Assembly: GCA_903900795.1 (NCBI GenBank)
Contig: CAIUOO010000067.1
Span: 1-47,778, forward strand
Direction: 5' to 3'
Origin: an uncultured Gemmatimonadota bacterium
GTDB lineage: Bacteria; Gemmatimonadota; Gemmatimonadetes; Gemmatimonadales; Gemmatimonadaceae
DNA length: 47,778 nucleotides
Made by a program: the position numbers and the translations under genes. Within the stretch, counting starts at the first letter, position 1. Each line of letters opens with the position of its first letter. The notes beneath the pieces are model-generated. The model saw only the letters and a program-made list of their open reading frames with translations, searched no databases and was not told the origin of the DNA. Below, in pieces: positions 19,534 to 29,642 of the stretch.

Positions 19534-20715
19534 ATGAAGATCGGAATTTGTGTCCGTGCTATCCAGACAGACGGCAACAGCAGCACGGCGTTCGTGCTGG
19601 CGGACACACTGTTGGACGCGGGCCACGAGGTGACCCTGCTGTCGCCGGTGCCGGGGCAGGCGGCCGCCGAAGCCCCTGGTCGCCGATGGGCCTTCCTCTC
19701 CCTCCGCCAGCAGCGGTGGGAGAGCGATGCGGCGCTCATCCAGCGTCTGGGCAGGACGTTCGCCGAACAGCAGTTCGACGTGCTGGTGGTCTTGACCGGA
19801 CTGCCGATTCCCCGGATCGAGGAGGCCTACCGACTGCTGCCAGCGTCGACCGCGCTCGTGCCGGTCGTCCTCGGCGATCGCGAGCATGTGTATGAGCCGG
19901 CGGTGCGAAGCTCGCGGCTCTGGAACGTGTTGGTGACGATCAGCCCGGGACTCAACCGGGAGGTGGAGCGACGGGTGTCGGGCCGGCCGGTGCGCCTGCT
20001 CACGCACGCGATCGACCTTCCCGATCCGGCGCTGGTTGCGAACCGGGCCCATCTTGGCTCGCCGCTGCGACTGATCTCGGTGGGCCGGCTATTCGGCCGG
20101 AAGAACGTGCTGGATATGCCGCCGATTCTCGCGGAGTGCGGCCGGCGGGGCGTGGATGTGACGCTCACGATCGTCGGCGAAGGCCCCGACCGTGGGCCGC
20201 TCGAAGCCGCCGCGCAGGAATTGGGCGTGAGGGACCGCATCACGTTCCGATCGATCCCGACGCAGGCGGAACTCTACGAGGCCCTGCGGGAGCACCACGG
20301 CCTGCTCTGGACGGCTGGTCAGGGGGAGGGCTTGGGACTCGTGCTGTTGGAGGCGCAGGCGAACGGCTGCGTTCCGGTGGCCACGAAGCTGCCGGGGATT
20401 TCGGACTATGCGGTCGAAGAAGGCGTGACGGGGCTGCTCGCGCCGGAGGGAAATGCGGCAGTCTTTGCCGAGCAGCTGGTGGCCTTGGCCGATCCCGGCC
20501 GCTGGACGTCGCTGAGTGCCGCCGGTATCGAGCGGACACGGTGGCTCTTCTCGCGGGAGGTGATGGCGGGGGAGTTGGCCACGTTGCTCGAGCAGGTCCA
20601 TGCGGGTCAATTTCCCCTGCCGGCAGCCCGGAGCACGACACGGCGCCCCTGGCTGGGCTGGCGGGCCTACGTGCCGCCAGCACTGCGCCGCTACGTCAAG
20701 CGACTGCCGTTTTAA
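19534..20715 (+). CDS. Glycosyltransferase family 4
   Basis: RLISVGRLFGRKNVLDMPPILAEC, LTIVGEGPDRGPLE, GEGLGLVLLEAQANGCVPVA. Confidence 0.9.
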   Translation: MKIGICVRAIQTDGNSSTAFVLADTLLDAGHEVTLLSPVPGQAAAEAPGRRWAFLSLRQQRWESDAALIQRLGRTFAEQQFDVLVVLTGLPIPRIEEAYRLLPASTALVPVVLGDREHVYEPAVRSSRLWNVLVTISPGLNREVERRVSGRPVRLLTHAIDLPDPALVANRAHLGSPLRLISVGRLFGRKNVLDMPPILAECGRRGVDVTLTIVGEGPDRGPLEAAAQELGVRDRITFRSIPTQAELYEALREHHGLLWTAGQGEGLGLVLLEAQANGCVPVATKLPGISDYAVEEGVTGLLAPEGNAAVFAEQLVALADPGRWTSLSAAGIERTRWLFSREVMAGELATLLEQVHAGQFPLPAARSTTRRPWLGWRAYVPPALRRYVKRLPF

Positions 20716-20765
20716 CGTCGGGATCACGCGGACGTCGCTGCGTTGCCTCGAGGATTCTCTCCGCA

Positions 20766-21992
20766 TCATGGGGGGTCCAGATCCGGTGGAACGGCAGGCT
20801 GCCAACTGGGCAAGAGACGGGCATACCGTTCCAAAATCGGCGGCGGCAAATAGGCCGTCCACGGGAGTCGAGGCGGTGCCAGCGTCGACCGCGGCCTCGG
20901 CAGGGCATAGACGCCGCGCTCGAGATCAGCCAACAACGCGAGATAGTCTCGCGCCATCGTTCCATAGGTGAACAGGTCGCGGGTCCTGGAGACTCCAGCG
21001 CGGCTCAATTGCCGCCACCGATCCGGTGCGGTCAGCGTGGCGATCTGGTCGGCGAAGTGTTCGGCGTTCTTGATCTCCGCCAACAAACCCGTCACCCCGT
21101 CTTCGATCGCGAAGTCGAAGACTCCCTGGAGGCGTGAGGCGACCGGCACGCAGCCGTTGGCCTGCGCCTCGAGCAACACGAGCCCAAGCCCCTCGCCGTA
21201 GCTCGACGTCAGCAGGAGCACATGGTGCTGCCGGTACGTTTCATAGAGTCCCGCCTGATCGGGCACATCAGGAAACTCGACCAGCTGTGACACGCCCGCG
21301 GAGCGGCACGCTTCCACCAATGCCTCGTGATCGGGGCCATGGCCGCATACCGTGAGCGTGACATCGACGCCGCGGCGGAGACACGCCGCCAGAATCGCCG
21401 GCAGCATGAGAACATTCTTGCGACCGGCCTGACGGCCCACGAAGAGCAACCGCAGCGGCGTGCCATGGGCGGCCCGGGTCGCCAGTTCGGCGTCCGTCGG
21501 ATGCGGTACGCCGGTCATCAACAGTCGTACGGGTTTGCCGGGCACGCGATGGTGGACTTCGTTCAACAGACGCGGACAGATGGCGGCCGCGACGTTCCAC
21601 GCTGCCGCACTCCGCGCCAATGGCTCGTAGACGATAAGCCGGTCGGTCACGACAATCGGCACGATCGCGGTCGAGTCCGGCAATCGATGAAGGAAATGCG
21701 CCAGATGACGTGGCGGCACGCCCAGGCAGACGAAGGCCACGTCAAACCGGGCCCGCTGAAACAATCCGCCGATGTTGGAAAGGTCTCGGGCCATGCTGTC
21801 CCAGCGTCCGGGACGCGTGTGCAGGTAGGCCATCCCCGTGGGGAGGTGGGCCAGTTCGTGGGGCTGCGACCGCATGCCCGCCACCAGCGTGACCCCATGC
21901 CCAGCCGCCATCAGCATCTCGCCGAGTTGGGTCGCGAAGTGGCTCGTGCCGTCGCGGGGCTGAACCTTGTTGAGACAGATCGCGATGTTCAT
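20766..21992 (-). CDS. Glycosyltransferase family 4
   Basis: RLLFVGRQAGRKNVLMLPAIL, LTVCGHGPDHEAL, GEGLGLVLLEAQANGCVPVASRL. Confidence 0.9.
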   Translation of the reverse strand: MNIAICLNKVQPRDGTSHFATQLGEMLMAAGHGVTLVAGMRSQPHELAHLPTGMAYLHTRPGRWDSMARDLSNIGGLFQRARFDVAFVCLGVPPRHLAHFLHRLPDSTAIVPIVVTDRLIVYEPLARSAAAWNVAAAICPRLLNEVHHRVPGKPVRLLMTGVPHPTDAELATRAAHGTPLRLLFVGRQAGRKNVLMLPAILAACLRRGVDVTLTVCGHGPDHEALVEACRSAGVSQLVEFPDVPDQAGLYETYRQHHVLLLTSSYGEGLGLVLLEAQANGCVPVASRLQGVFDFAIEDGVTGLLAEIKNAEHFADQIATLTAPDRWRQLSRAGVSRTRDLFTYGTMARDYLALLADLERGVYALPRPRSTLAPPRLPWTAYLPPPILERYARLLPSWQPAVPPDLDPP

Positions 21993-22945
21993 TCGGTGAT
22001 GCTCGCCAACACCGTGGCGGCCCGACTCTCCTCGTGTGGCCCCGAGCGGTCATTCGTGAGCCAGTGCGAGAGGTCACGGCCGATCAGCATCTGCAGCTTG
22101 AGAATATCCTCGCGATAGCCTTCGGTCAGTTCATGCCAGAGGTCGGGGGGCATCGGCGGCGGCTGCATCTGATTCCAGCGATCCAGCTGCGAACGGAAGC
22201 CGGCCGGCAGGAGGCGGCGCAGCCGTTTGCCGAATCGCCTTGGGCGGGCAAGAAAGCGGTGCAGCCGCTGGCTCCGATACTGGTGGGTCACATTCCGTCG
22301 TTCGACACTGACCGGCGCGTTTTCGTCGACGTCCAGAAAGCGGAAAATGCTTCGCAGGGTACCGGCGGGATCGGCGTTCCATTCCTCGAACAGATAGACC
22401 CGGATCTGCTCGCGGGGAAAGAGGTCGTAATACGGCTTCAGGTTGGCATAGTAGAACCCGTTCATCCGATACCGGAAATCGGGCGTATCGTTGGCCTGGA
22501 TCCGTGCCGGCTCGGCGGCGAGCGCTTCCGCAAAGCTCGCCAGTGGCTCGAAGTCGCGGGCACGGTAGAAGTTGTAGGCGGAGTAGGCCCGCTCCGCCGG
22601 CTGGCGCACCAGCGCGATGAGCTTGGCCTCCGGAATACGGTCGCGGATGCGTGCCGCGGTCTTCTCCGGAACATAACTGCTCAGATAGATCGCCGAGGCT
22701 TCACCGATCGCCCGCTTGCCGTCGGCATCGGCAAAGAGCTGCAGGTAGGCATTCCAGTCGTAGACCAGCCGATTGACATATCGAGGGCCGGGCAATCGGT
22801 AATCGGGCAGCCTGCCGTCCATGAGAAAAAAGAACGGCTCCTTGTTCGCACTCATGGCAATATCCGGATGCTGCTGCAGCGCGTGATAGAGCGCGTCGGT
22901 GCCGCACTTCTGTGCGCCGATGATCAGGAAATTGGGCGTGGGCAT
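21989..22945 (-). CDS. Sulfotransferase domain protein
   Basis: FLIIGAQKCGTDALYHALQQHPDI (5'-PSB) and KLIALVRQPAERAYSAYNF (3'-PB). Confidence 0.9.
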   Translation of the reverse strand: MPTPNFLIIGAQKCGTDALYHALQQHPDIAMSANKEPFFFLMDGRLPDYRLPGPRYVNRLVYDWNAYLQLFADADGKRAIGEASAIYLSSYVPEKTAARIRDRIPEAKLIALVRQPAERAYSAYNFYRARDFEPLASFAEALAAEPARIQANDTPDFRYRMNGFYYANLKPYYDLFPREQIRVYLFEEWNADPAGTLRSIFRFLDVDENAPVSVERRNVTHQYRSQRLHRFLARPRRFGKRLRRLLPAGFRSQLDRWNQMQPPPMPPDLWHELTEGYREDILKLQMLIGRDLSHWLTNDRSGPHEESRAATVLASITE

Positions 22946-22978
22946 GAGGCCTGCGTTGGCAAAGGAAGTGTTCAGCCG

Positions 22979-24253
22979 TCAGCCCGGACTCGGCCGCTTG
23001 CGGTCGAACAGTTTCATCCGGCGGATGGCACGAATCGCCTTGTTCTTGCGTCGGCGAATTTCGCGGACGGTCTTGATCGGCAAACATCGCAAGACCACCC
23101 GTGGCAGATGGTCCTGCCACGTGAACGGCACGTCGGAGAGCGACTTCGAACGATGGTAGGGGCGGGAGATCGGATGCGCACCCCGGGCCAGCGCCGCCAC
23201 GAGCGTCTCATATTGTTCGCCCATCGCCGCAAGCGAGAAGAGCCGCTCCGCGCGGGCCACGGCCGCGTCGCTATGCCGCTGCCAAGCGCCGCGATCGAGC
23301 ATGTCCGCGATGTGATCGACACACGCCTCGATGTCGCCCAGCGCCATCAGCCGCCCCGTCACCCCATCCTCGATGGCGACATCGGTAATGCCTGGCAGCA
23401 GCGTGGACACCGGCACACAGCCATTGGCCTGGGCCTCCAGAACCACCAGCGGCATGCCTTCGGTGTTGGTGGGAAAGACGAACACATGATGATCGCGCAT
23501 GGCCGCGGCGATGGCCGACGGCGGCTGCATACCCATCATCGTCACCAGATCGCTCACCCCCGCTTTGGCGAACAGCCGCGCCAGTCGCCGCCGGTCCGGG
23601 CCATCCCCGATCAACGACAGCGTGACCGGCAGACCGCGGGCTCGACAGGCTGCGAGGATCGCGGGGAGTCGGAAAACGCCCTTGTGCGAGTCGATGAGCC
23701 GGCCGACGAAGAGTAGTCGCAACGGCAGTTTCCATTCGCGACGGGCGTGCCGCTCCGCCTCCGTGGGTAGTTCGATGCCGTTGTCGATGCCGATCACGGG
23801 TTTGGCTGGGAAGCGGGCGGCGGCGCCTTCGCGAACCGCGGGACTGACGCCCACCGCGCAGTTCCAGGCCCGCACGTCGGTCTCCGCCAGGTCGTAGAGA
23901 TCCCGCCAATCACCATGGAGCAGGTACACGACCGCGATGTCGTCGCTCAACAAATGGCATGTACAGTGCGCGAGCCGATTGAAGCCGCTGACGTTGACGA
24001 ACACCACATCAAACTGTTGGCTGTTCCAGGCGGCGGCCAACTGCCCGGCCCGATGCGCGAGGCTATCGTTGGGGTTGAGGGGCGGGCCGTCGGTGGCGAC
24101 GCCCAGGCCGGCCAATTCGGGCCACCATTTCCCCTGCCGTTCGGCCCACACGGTGACGTCATGACCGGCCGCAACCAAATGACGACCGAGGTTCATCATG
24201 AACTTCGGCCCACCGCCTGGCGACATCTCATCGAGCGCGAGTAGTAGTTTCAT
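22979..24253 (-). CDS. Glycosyltransferase family 4
   Basis: MKLLLALDEMSPGGGPKFMMNLGRHL, RLLFVGRLIDSHKGVFRLPAIL, EGMPLVVLEAQANGCVPVSTLLPG. Confidence 0.9.
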   Translation of the reverse strand: MKLLLALDEMSPGGGPKFMMNLGRHLVAAGHDVTVWAERQGKWWPELAGLGVATDGPPLNPNDSLAHRAGQLAAAWNSQQFDVVFVNVSGFNRLAHCTCHLLSDDIAVVYLLHGDWRDLYDLAETDVRAWNCAVGVSPAVREGAAARFPAKPVIGIDNGIELPTEAERHARREWKLPLRLLFVGRLIDSHKGVFRLPAILAACRARGLPVTLSLIGDGPDRRRLARLFAKAGVSDLVTMMGMQPPSAIAAAMRDHHVFVFPTNTEGMPLVVLEAQANGCVPVSTLLPGITDVAIEDGVTGRLMALGDIEACVDHIADMLDRGAWQRHSDAAVARAERLFSLAAMGEQYETLVAALARGAHPISRPYHRSKSLSDVPFTWQDHLPRVVLRCLPIKTVREIRRRKNKAIRAIRRMKLFDRKRPSPG

Positions 24254-24291
24254 GAAAAATGCGGCATGCATGGAACGAACGACGACAGCGT

Positions 24292-25542
24292 ATGGATAAC
24301 GAGCAGCTTCAGCGACTCAGATTCGATTTTCTCCATGGACTCCGCGGCGTGCTATCGCTGACGGTGGTTCTCTATCATCTGGTGGCAGGGCTGGGGATCG
24401 ACCGTTCGCGGCCAGCGGTTGCCCTGCTCCTGACTCCGATCATGCACGGCCACCTGGCAGTGCCGGCGTTTCTGGTGCTCTCCGGTTTTCTCTTGGCGAT
24501 GCCGGTGGTGCTTCGTGGCGGCCAGCTACCGGGAGGGCGATTCGATTTCCTTCGCCGCCGCGCGATTCGCATTCTGCCGCCGTACTTCGCGGCCTACTTC
24601 CTGTCGATGGTCTTCTTTCTGGCGCTCGAGTGGGGGCTTGATCTCTATGGGATCGATCCGTGGCGCAAGCTAACACGCATGATCGCCCGGGACTGGACAA
24701 TTCCCAGTGTTGTCTCCCACCTGTTGCTTGTCCACAACCTCGACGCCAAGTGGGCGGCGGGTATGACCGGTGTGTTCTGGACGATCGCGTGCGAGTGGCA
24801 GATCTATCTCCTCTTTGCGCTGGTGCTCACGCCCCTGTGGCGTCGCTATGGCTTATGGGCGGCCGTGGCCCTCTGCGTGACACTCGCGGCCGCGCTCACG
24901 GAACTCGGTGCCCGCGACCTCATATTTTACCAGTTCCCCTGGCTCATCCCAGTGTTCGCCGCGGGCATGGTGGCTGCCGTCGTGGTGTTCGGTTCAGCGC
25001 CGCTGTGCCGGTCGCTGCGTACGGCCAATTGGGGGGCCATCACGCTCGGGCTGGTCGTGATCCTGTGCATCGTTGTCTGGCGTCTCGAGGAGACCGTCTT
25101 GGCCAGAGAAGGGATGCGGTGGGTGGCGGTGCCCTACAATTATCTTCCGCTCCGCACCCGGTGGATCCCGGACGTTTTGGCCGGCATCTGCGTCGCCTCA
25201 GGCATCGTCTGGCTGGCGGTCGGACACCCGAGCATCGCCGCCGCATCGTCGCGAAGTGGTGCCGTTGCGAGCGGCCTGTGCGGCATACTTGAGTCACGCG
25301 GGTTCTTGTCGCTGGGACTGTGCGGCTACAGCCTCTACCTCACCCATCTGCAGTGGGTCGTGCTGCTGAAGTGGGCCACGGAGGCACTCGCCCTGCCGCC
25401 GGGCCCGCGACTTGTCACGTTGCTGGCTCTGGGCATCCCGGGGAGCTTGGCAATTGCCTGGGTATTCCATCACTGGTTTGAACGCCCCTTCATGACACGC
25501 TCCACGCGAGAGATGTTTCGCCCCGGACGGGAACGGCACTGA
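24292..25542 (+). CDS. Acyltransferase family 3 (OafA/YrhL-like) membrane protein
   Basis: FDFLHGLRGVLSLTVVLYHL, FLVLSGFLLAMPV, FLRRRAIRILPPYFAAYF; multi-TM. Confidence 0.92.
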   Translation: MDNEQLQRLRFDFLHGLRGVLSLTVVLYHLVAGLGIDRSRPAVALLLTPIMHGHLAVPAFLVLSGFLLAMPVVLRGGQLPGGRFDFLRRRAIRILPPYFAAYFLSMVFFLALEWGLDLYGIDPWRKLTRMIARDWTIPSVVSHLLLVHNLDAKWAAGMTGVFWTIACEWQIYLLFALVLTPLWRRYGLWAAVALCVTLAAALTELGARDLIFYQFPWLIPVFAAGMVAAVVVFGSAPLCRSLRTANWGAITLGLVVILCIVVWRLEETVLAREGMRWVAVPYNYLPLRTRWIPDVLAGICVASGIVWLAVGHPSIAAASSRSGAVASGLCGILESRGFLSLGLCGYSLYLTHLQWVVLLKWATEALALPPGPRLVTLLALGIPGSLAIAWVFHHWFERPFMTRSTREMFRPGRERH

Positions 25543-25545
25543 AGA

Positions 25546-26460
25546 ATGTCCACCACCAGCCCCGTCTTCATCGTCGGCGTTCCACGGAGCGGCACCAGCC
25601 GGCTCTACCTTGCGCTCCAGGCTCACCCGCGCTTCACGCCGACCCACAGCCCCGGCGGCTTCGACCTCACCGAGTCGCGGGTGTTCCTCAATCCGGCGAG
25701 CATCCGCGAGCGGCAGGGCAAAGCCTGGGATTACCTGCTGCACGATGCGGCAGCACAGGAATCACTCGTCCGCTCGCTGCCGCCGGCCTCGGGACGGCGT
25801 CCAATCGCGCATGCCCTGCTTCGCTTCGTGACCGACCGTAGCCGGTGGGCGCGGGCGCTGGCATGGCGGCTTGGCCGGAACGACGCCGCCATGCGAGCCT
25901 ATTTTGCACATGCGGCTTGCGCCCGCGGTGTGCAGCGGATCGTCGAGAAGACGCCTGATCACATCCATCGGCTCCCGCACATCCTTTCGGCGTTTCCCGA
26001 CGCGCGGATCCTCTGCATGATCCGTCATCCGCTCGACGTATACAGCTCCTACCGCCGTCGGCTTGGCGTCGCGCTGCAGACGGAGCCCGCTGATTCGCCG
26101 AGCGTCCGCTGGCTGCAAAGCACGCTGCCGCCCACGTTCTGCCGGGCATACCGGGCGACGATTTCGGAAGCCGAGCGACTGGCCTCCCGGCTGTTGCTCA
26201 TTCGCTACGAGGATTTTACCGGCACGCCACAGGACACGTTCGCACGGATCTGCTCGTTCATCGCCGAACCGTTCGACGCGGGCTGCGTGGCGCAGCGCAC
26301 GCCCGGCCTCGACGCCTGGCAACAGGATCCACTGCTGTCGGGACCGATTAAGCAGAACGACAAGCGCTGGTCGGACTACATTGACCACTCCGTGGGCCGC
26401 GGCATCGAAGACCGGTTGGCCGACACGATGCGGCACCTCAACTACGCCCGCTACACGTGA
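25546..26460 (+). CDS. Sulfotransferase family protein
   Basis: VFIVGVPRSGTSRLYLALQAHPRF (5'-PSB); ILCMIRHPLDVYSSYRRR (3'-PB). Confidence 0.9.
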   Translation: MSTTSPVFIVGVPRSGTSRLYLALQAHPRFTPTHSPGGFDLTESRVFLNPASIRERQGKAWDYLLHDAAAQESLVRSLPPASGRRPIAHALLRFVTDRSRWARALAWRLGRNDAAMRAYFAHAACARGVQRIVEKTPDHIHRLPHILSAFPDARILCMIRHPLDVYSSYRRRLGVALQTEPADSPSVRWLQSTLPPTFCRAYRATISEAERLASRLLLIRYEDFTGTPQDTFARICSFIAEPFDAGCVAQRTPGLDAWQQDPLLSGPIKQNDKRWSDYIDHSVGRGIEDRLADTMRHLNYARYT

Positions 26461-27644
26461 CACTCCTGCTTGGCGTTCCCGTCTATCGCAAGTACAACCT
26501 GTTGGCGAAGCTGATCGAGTCGGCGCTGGGCGGCAGCATGGTGCCGGATCGTATCGTGGTGGTCGACAACGGCTGCCGCTTCGATGCCGAGTACCACGGC
26601 CCGATGGAACGCGTCGAGGTCATTCGGCCAGGCACCAACGAGGGGTGCGCGGCGGGGTGGAACCGCATCTTCAGCGCCGCGTCGGCCGCGCACGACGAGA
26701 TCATTCTGGCCAACGACGACATCGTGATCCGGCCCGACGGCATCGAGATCATGATTCGGCAACTGCGGGCCGACAACGGCGCGTCGGTCGTCCGCGGCCA
26801 TGGGTTTTCGCTGTTCGGCCTTTCACAGGAGACGTGGCGGCGGGTCGGCATGTTCGACGAACGATTCTGGCCGGCCTACTTCGAAGACAATGACTACCAG
26901 CATCGCCTTTCACTGGCGTCGGTGCCCATGCCGCCGAAGGTGGCTGCCGCCGCGTGGCATGCGTCGAGCGCGACGATCAAAACGTACACCTGGCTCGAAC
27001 GGCTTCAGTTCCGCGTTCGCTATCTTCTCAACCGACTCTATTACGTGTCGAAGTGGGGCGGTGGCCCCGGCCGGGAACGTCGTCGCAGCCCGTTCGTCGC
27101 GTTCAAGAAGCGACGCGACCTGAATCTGGAGGAGCGCTACACGCTCGCCACGCAGACTGTTACCGACATCCATGAGCACGTCCCTGTGCTGCGTGCACTG
27201 GCGTCGCAGGTAGAGCATGTGACCGAGTTCGGTGTTCGTCACGGCGTTTCCACCACCGCACTGCTCGCGGCCCAGCCCGCGGTGCTGCGCAGCTACGATA
27301 TCGAGGATCGCGCCGTTGCCGCCAGCCTGGCGCCGCTGGCCGGTCGCACCGACTTCCGTTTTGCGGTCGGCGACACGAAGGCCATCGACATCGAGGAGAC
27401 CGATCTCCTCTTCATCGATACGCTCCACACCTACGACCAGCTCAAAGCGGAGTTGGCCCGTCATGAGGCAAAGGCGCGCCGCTGGATCGTACTGCACGAC
27501 ACGACCACGTTCGCCACCACGGGAGAGGACTCCGACACGCGGGGGCTATGGCCGGCGGTGGAGGAGTTTCTCGCTGCCGGCACGTTCGCGATCAAGGAAC
27601 GTCGCACGAATAACAACGGGCTCACCATCCTGGAGCGAGCGTGA
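26457..27644 (+). CDS. Bifunctional: N-terminal GT2-like glycosyltransferase, C-terminal class I methyltransferase-like (Methyltransf_24-type) domain
   Basis: N-term LLGVPVYRKYNLLAKLIESAL...IVVVDNG...ILANDDIVI; C-term VTEFGVRHGVSTTALLAAQP...DLLFIDTLHTYDQLKAELARHEAKARRWIVLHDT. Confidence 0.85.
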   Translation: MTLLLGVPVYRKYNLLAKLIESALGGSMVPDRIVVVDNGCRFDAEYHGPMERVEVIRPGTNEGCAAGWNRIFSAASAAHDEIILANDDIVIRPDGIEIMIRQLRADNGASVVRGHGFSLFGLSQETWRRVGMFDERFWPAYFEDNDYQHRLSLASVPMPPKVAAAAWHASSATIKTYTWLERLQFRVRYLLNRLYYVSKWGGGPGRERRRSPFVAFKKRRDLNLEERYTLATQTVTDIHEHVPVLRALASQVEHVTEFGVRHGVSTTALLAAQPAVLRSYDIEDRAVAASLAPLAGRTDFRFAVGDTKAIDIEETDLLFIDTLHTYDQLKAELARHEAKARRWIVLHDTTTFATTGEDSDTRGLWPAVEEFLAAGTFAIKERRTNNNGLTILERA

Positions 27645-27672
27645 CCGCCCCCAGCCGCTCGGCTCCTTCTCT

Positions 27673-28605
27673 GTGAACACCCACGTCACCGTCATCATTC
27701 TCAACTGGAATGGCAAGGCCGACACGCTCTCCTGCCTGTCGAGCCTGAAGACACAGACGGTCCCGATCGATCTCGTCGTCGTCGACAACGGCTCGGAGGA
27801 TGGTTCCGAGGCCGCGATTCGCCAGGCCCATCCCGACATCACCGTGCTGCAGACAGGCCGGAACCTCGGCTACACCGGTGGCAACAACGTCGGCATTCGT
27901 CATGCCTTGGCGACCGGAGCCACCCACATCTTCGTGGTCAACAACGACGTCGTGTTCGACCCCCAGTGTGTCGCCGAACTGTTGGCGGACTGCATGGCCC
28001 ATCCCAACACCGCCGCCGCCGCGCCGAAGTGTCTCTTTGCGTCAGAGCCCGACACGATCTATTTCGCCGGGGGCCGAATCTTGAGAAGGGGACCCGCTGT
28101 GCATGTGGGCCTCGGCCAGCCTGACGGCCCGGAGTTTGACCAACCCGGGAACACCGACTGGATCACCGGCTGCGCACTGTTTGTCACCCGACAGGCGTTC
28201 GAACGCATCGGCCCGTTCGACGACCGGTTTTTTCTGCTGTTCGAGGATGTCGACTGGAGTCTGCGGGCGCACGAGGCGGGCATGTCGCTGCGATACGTCC
28301 CCGCAGCACGGCTCTGGCACGGCGGATCGAAGACGTTCGGCGGCAAGCGTGGCACCGTCTACCAGTATTACTTCACCCGTAACGGCCTGCTGCGGCTGGA
28401 ACGGCACTCCTCCCTCCTGCTGCTCGTGCCCCGCATGCTGTTGTTCCTGCGGGAGGCGCGGGCGAGGGTGTACAGATTGGGGTACACCCCAGCGGAGCGA
28501 ACGGCGCTCGCTCGGGCGACCACGCTTGGTATCAAGGACTACGTGCTCAGACGTTTTGGCAAAGGGACCATGATTCCCGCGGTTCCGTCAGGAGTCGCGG
28601 CGTGA
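27673..28605 (+). CDS. Glycosyltransferase family 2 (rhamnosyltransferase-like)
   Basis: VTVIILNWNGKADTLSCLSSLKTQTVPIDLVVVDNGSEDGS; NNDVVFDP; GPFDDRFFLLFEDVDWSLRAHEAG. Confidence 0.92.
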   Translation: MNTHVTVIILNWNGKADTLSCLSSLKTQTVPIDLVVVDNGSEDGSEAAIRQAHPDITVLQTGRNLGYTGGNNVGIRHALATGATHIFVVNNDVVFDPQCVAELLADCMAHPNTAAAAPKCLFASEPDTIYFAGGRILRRGPAVHVGLGQPDGPEFDQPGNTDWITGCALFVTRQAFERIGPFDDRFFLLFEDVDWSLRAHEAGMSLRYVPAARLWHGGSKTFGGKRGTVYQYYFTRNGLLRLERHSSLLLLVPRMLLFLREARARVYRLGYTPAERTALARATTLGIKDYVLRRFGKGTMIPAVPSGVAA

Positions 28606-29567
28606 CCACGACGCCAATCCGCTATGCCTACTTCGGCCACCACAAGTGCGCCACACAGTGGATCACAGCGATCCTGGCCGACATCTGCGCGACCACGCAC
28701 CTGCGGATGTTCGAGGTCTCGAGAATCGAAGACTGGGACTTTGCCGATTTGCGTGCTCTCGTGGGGTGTTATCGGCCCGATATCCTGGTCTACTCGAATG
28801 CCGAGATCGATCAGGTCAAACTGCTGCCGCCGCTGCGTGGATTTCACGTGATCCGGGATCCCAGAGACCTGATTGTGTCGGCGTATTTTTCGCACCTTCA
28901 CTCCCACAACCTCGGAACATGGCCGAGACTGGCCGAGCATCGCCGCCAACTGCAGGCCGCCGACAAGTCGGCCGGGCTGTTGCTGGAAATGGAGTTCAGC
29001 CGCGGCGTACTCGCCGACATAGCAAGCTGGGATTACGATCAACCCGGAGTGCTTGAACTTCGCATGGAGGACCTGATTGCGTCGCCCGTCGAGCACGTGG
29101 TCCGGATCGTGGAGCATTTGGGGCTCACGCACCTGCCGCGGAGCAGGTATCGGGAACGGCTTGCGGGCCTGATCGGCATTCTGGTCGGCCGTGCGCAACG
29201 GTTGGCACGGCGTCGACTTCGGCAATGGATGCGCTCACCGACGCCTGAAGGAGAATCGTCGGCCACAGCGCGGGTGCACGGGCTCGACCCCTATCGCCAT
29301 TACCCGCTGGACGCGGCCTGGAAACACGGCCTCCGGTATCGAAGCCTGGCCATCGCGGATGTGGCCGGCATCGTGGACCGACACAGCTTTTCACAGAAAG
29401 CGGGCGGTCGTGAACGGGGCGTCGAAGATGCGCGCAATCACTATCGGAAGGGAGTCGCGGGGGACTGGCGACACCATTTCGAGCCGGTGCACATCGAGTA
29501 TTTCAAGCGCAATTATAATGATCTTCTCCTCACGCTGGGCTACGAGACGGATGCGCACTGGGTGTGA
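28602..29567 (+). CDS. Sulfotransferase family protein
   Basis: YAYFGHHKCATQWITAILADI (5'-PSB-like); GFHVIRDPRDLIVSAYFSHLHS (3'-PB). Confidence 0.85.
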   Translation: MTTTPIRYAYFGHHKCATQWITAILADICATTHLRMFEVSRIEDWDFADLRALVGCYRPDILVYSNAEIDQVKLLPPLRGFHVIRDPRDLIVSAYFSHLHSHNLGTWPRLAEHRRQLQAADKSAGLLLEMEFSRGVLADIASWDYDQPGVLELRMEDLIASPVEHVVRIVEHLGLTHLPRSRYRERLAGLIGILVGRAQRLARRRLRQWMRSPTPEGESSATARVHGLDPYRHYPLDAAWKHGLRYRSLAIADVAGIVDRHSFSQKAGGRERGVEDARNHYRKGVAGDWRHHFEPVHIEYFKRNYNDLLLTLGYETDAHWV

Positions 29568-29642
29568 TGTGGCCACGGGCCTGGGGCGTGCGGCGTGCGT
29601 TGCGATCCAGACACTGAGAACTTCCCCCGCGTGACCCCCTCT

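Noticed and set aside
22034-23716. 560-aa plus-strand ORF across the minus-strand sulfotransferase and GT4
   Set aside because: Antisense to two genes with strong motifs; spans their intergenic gap and shows no domain signatures
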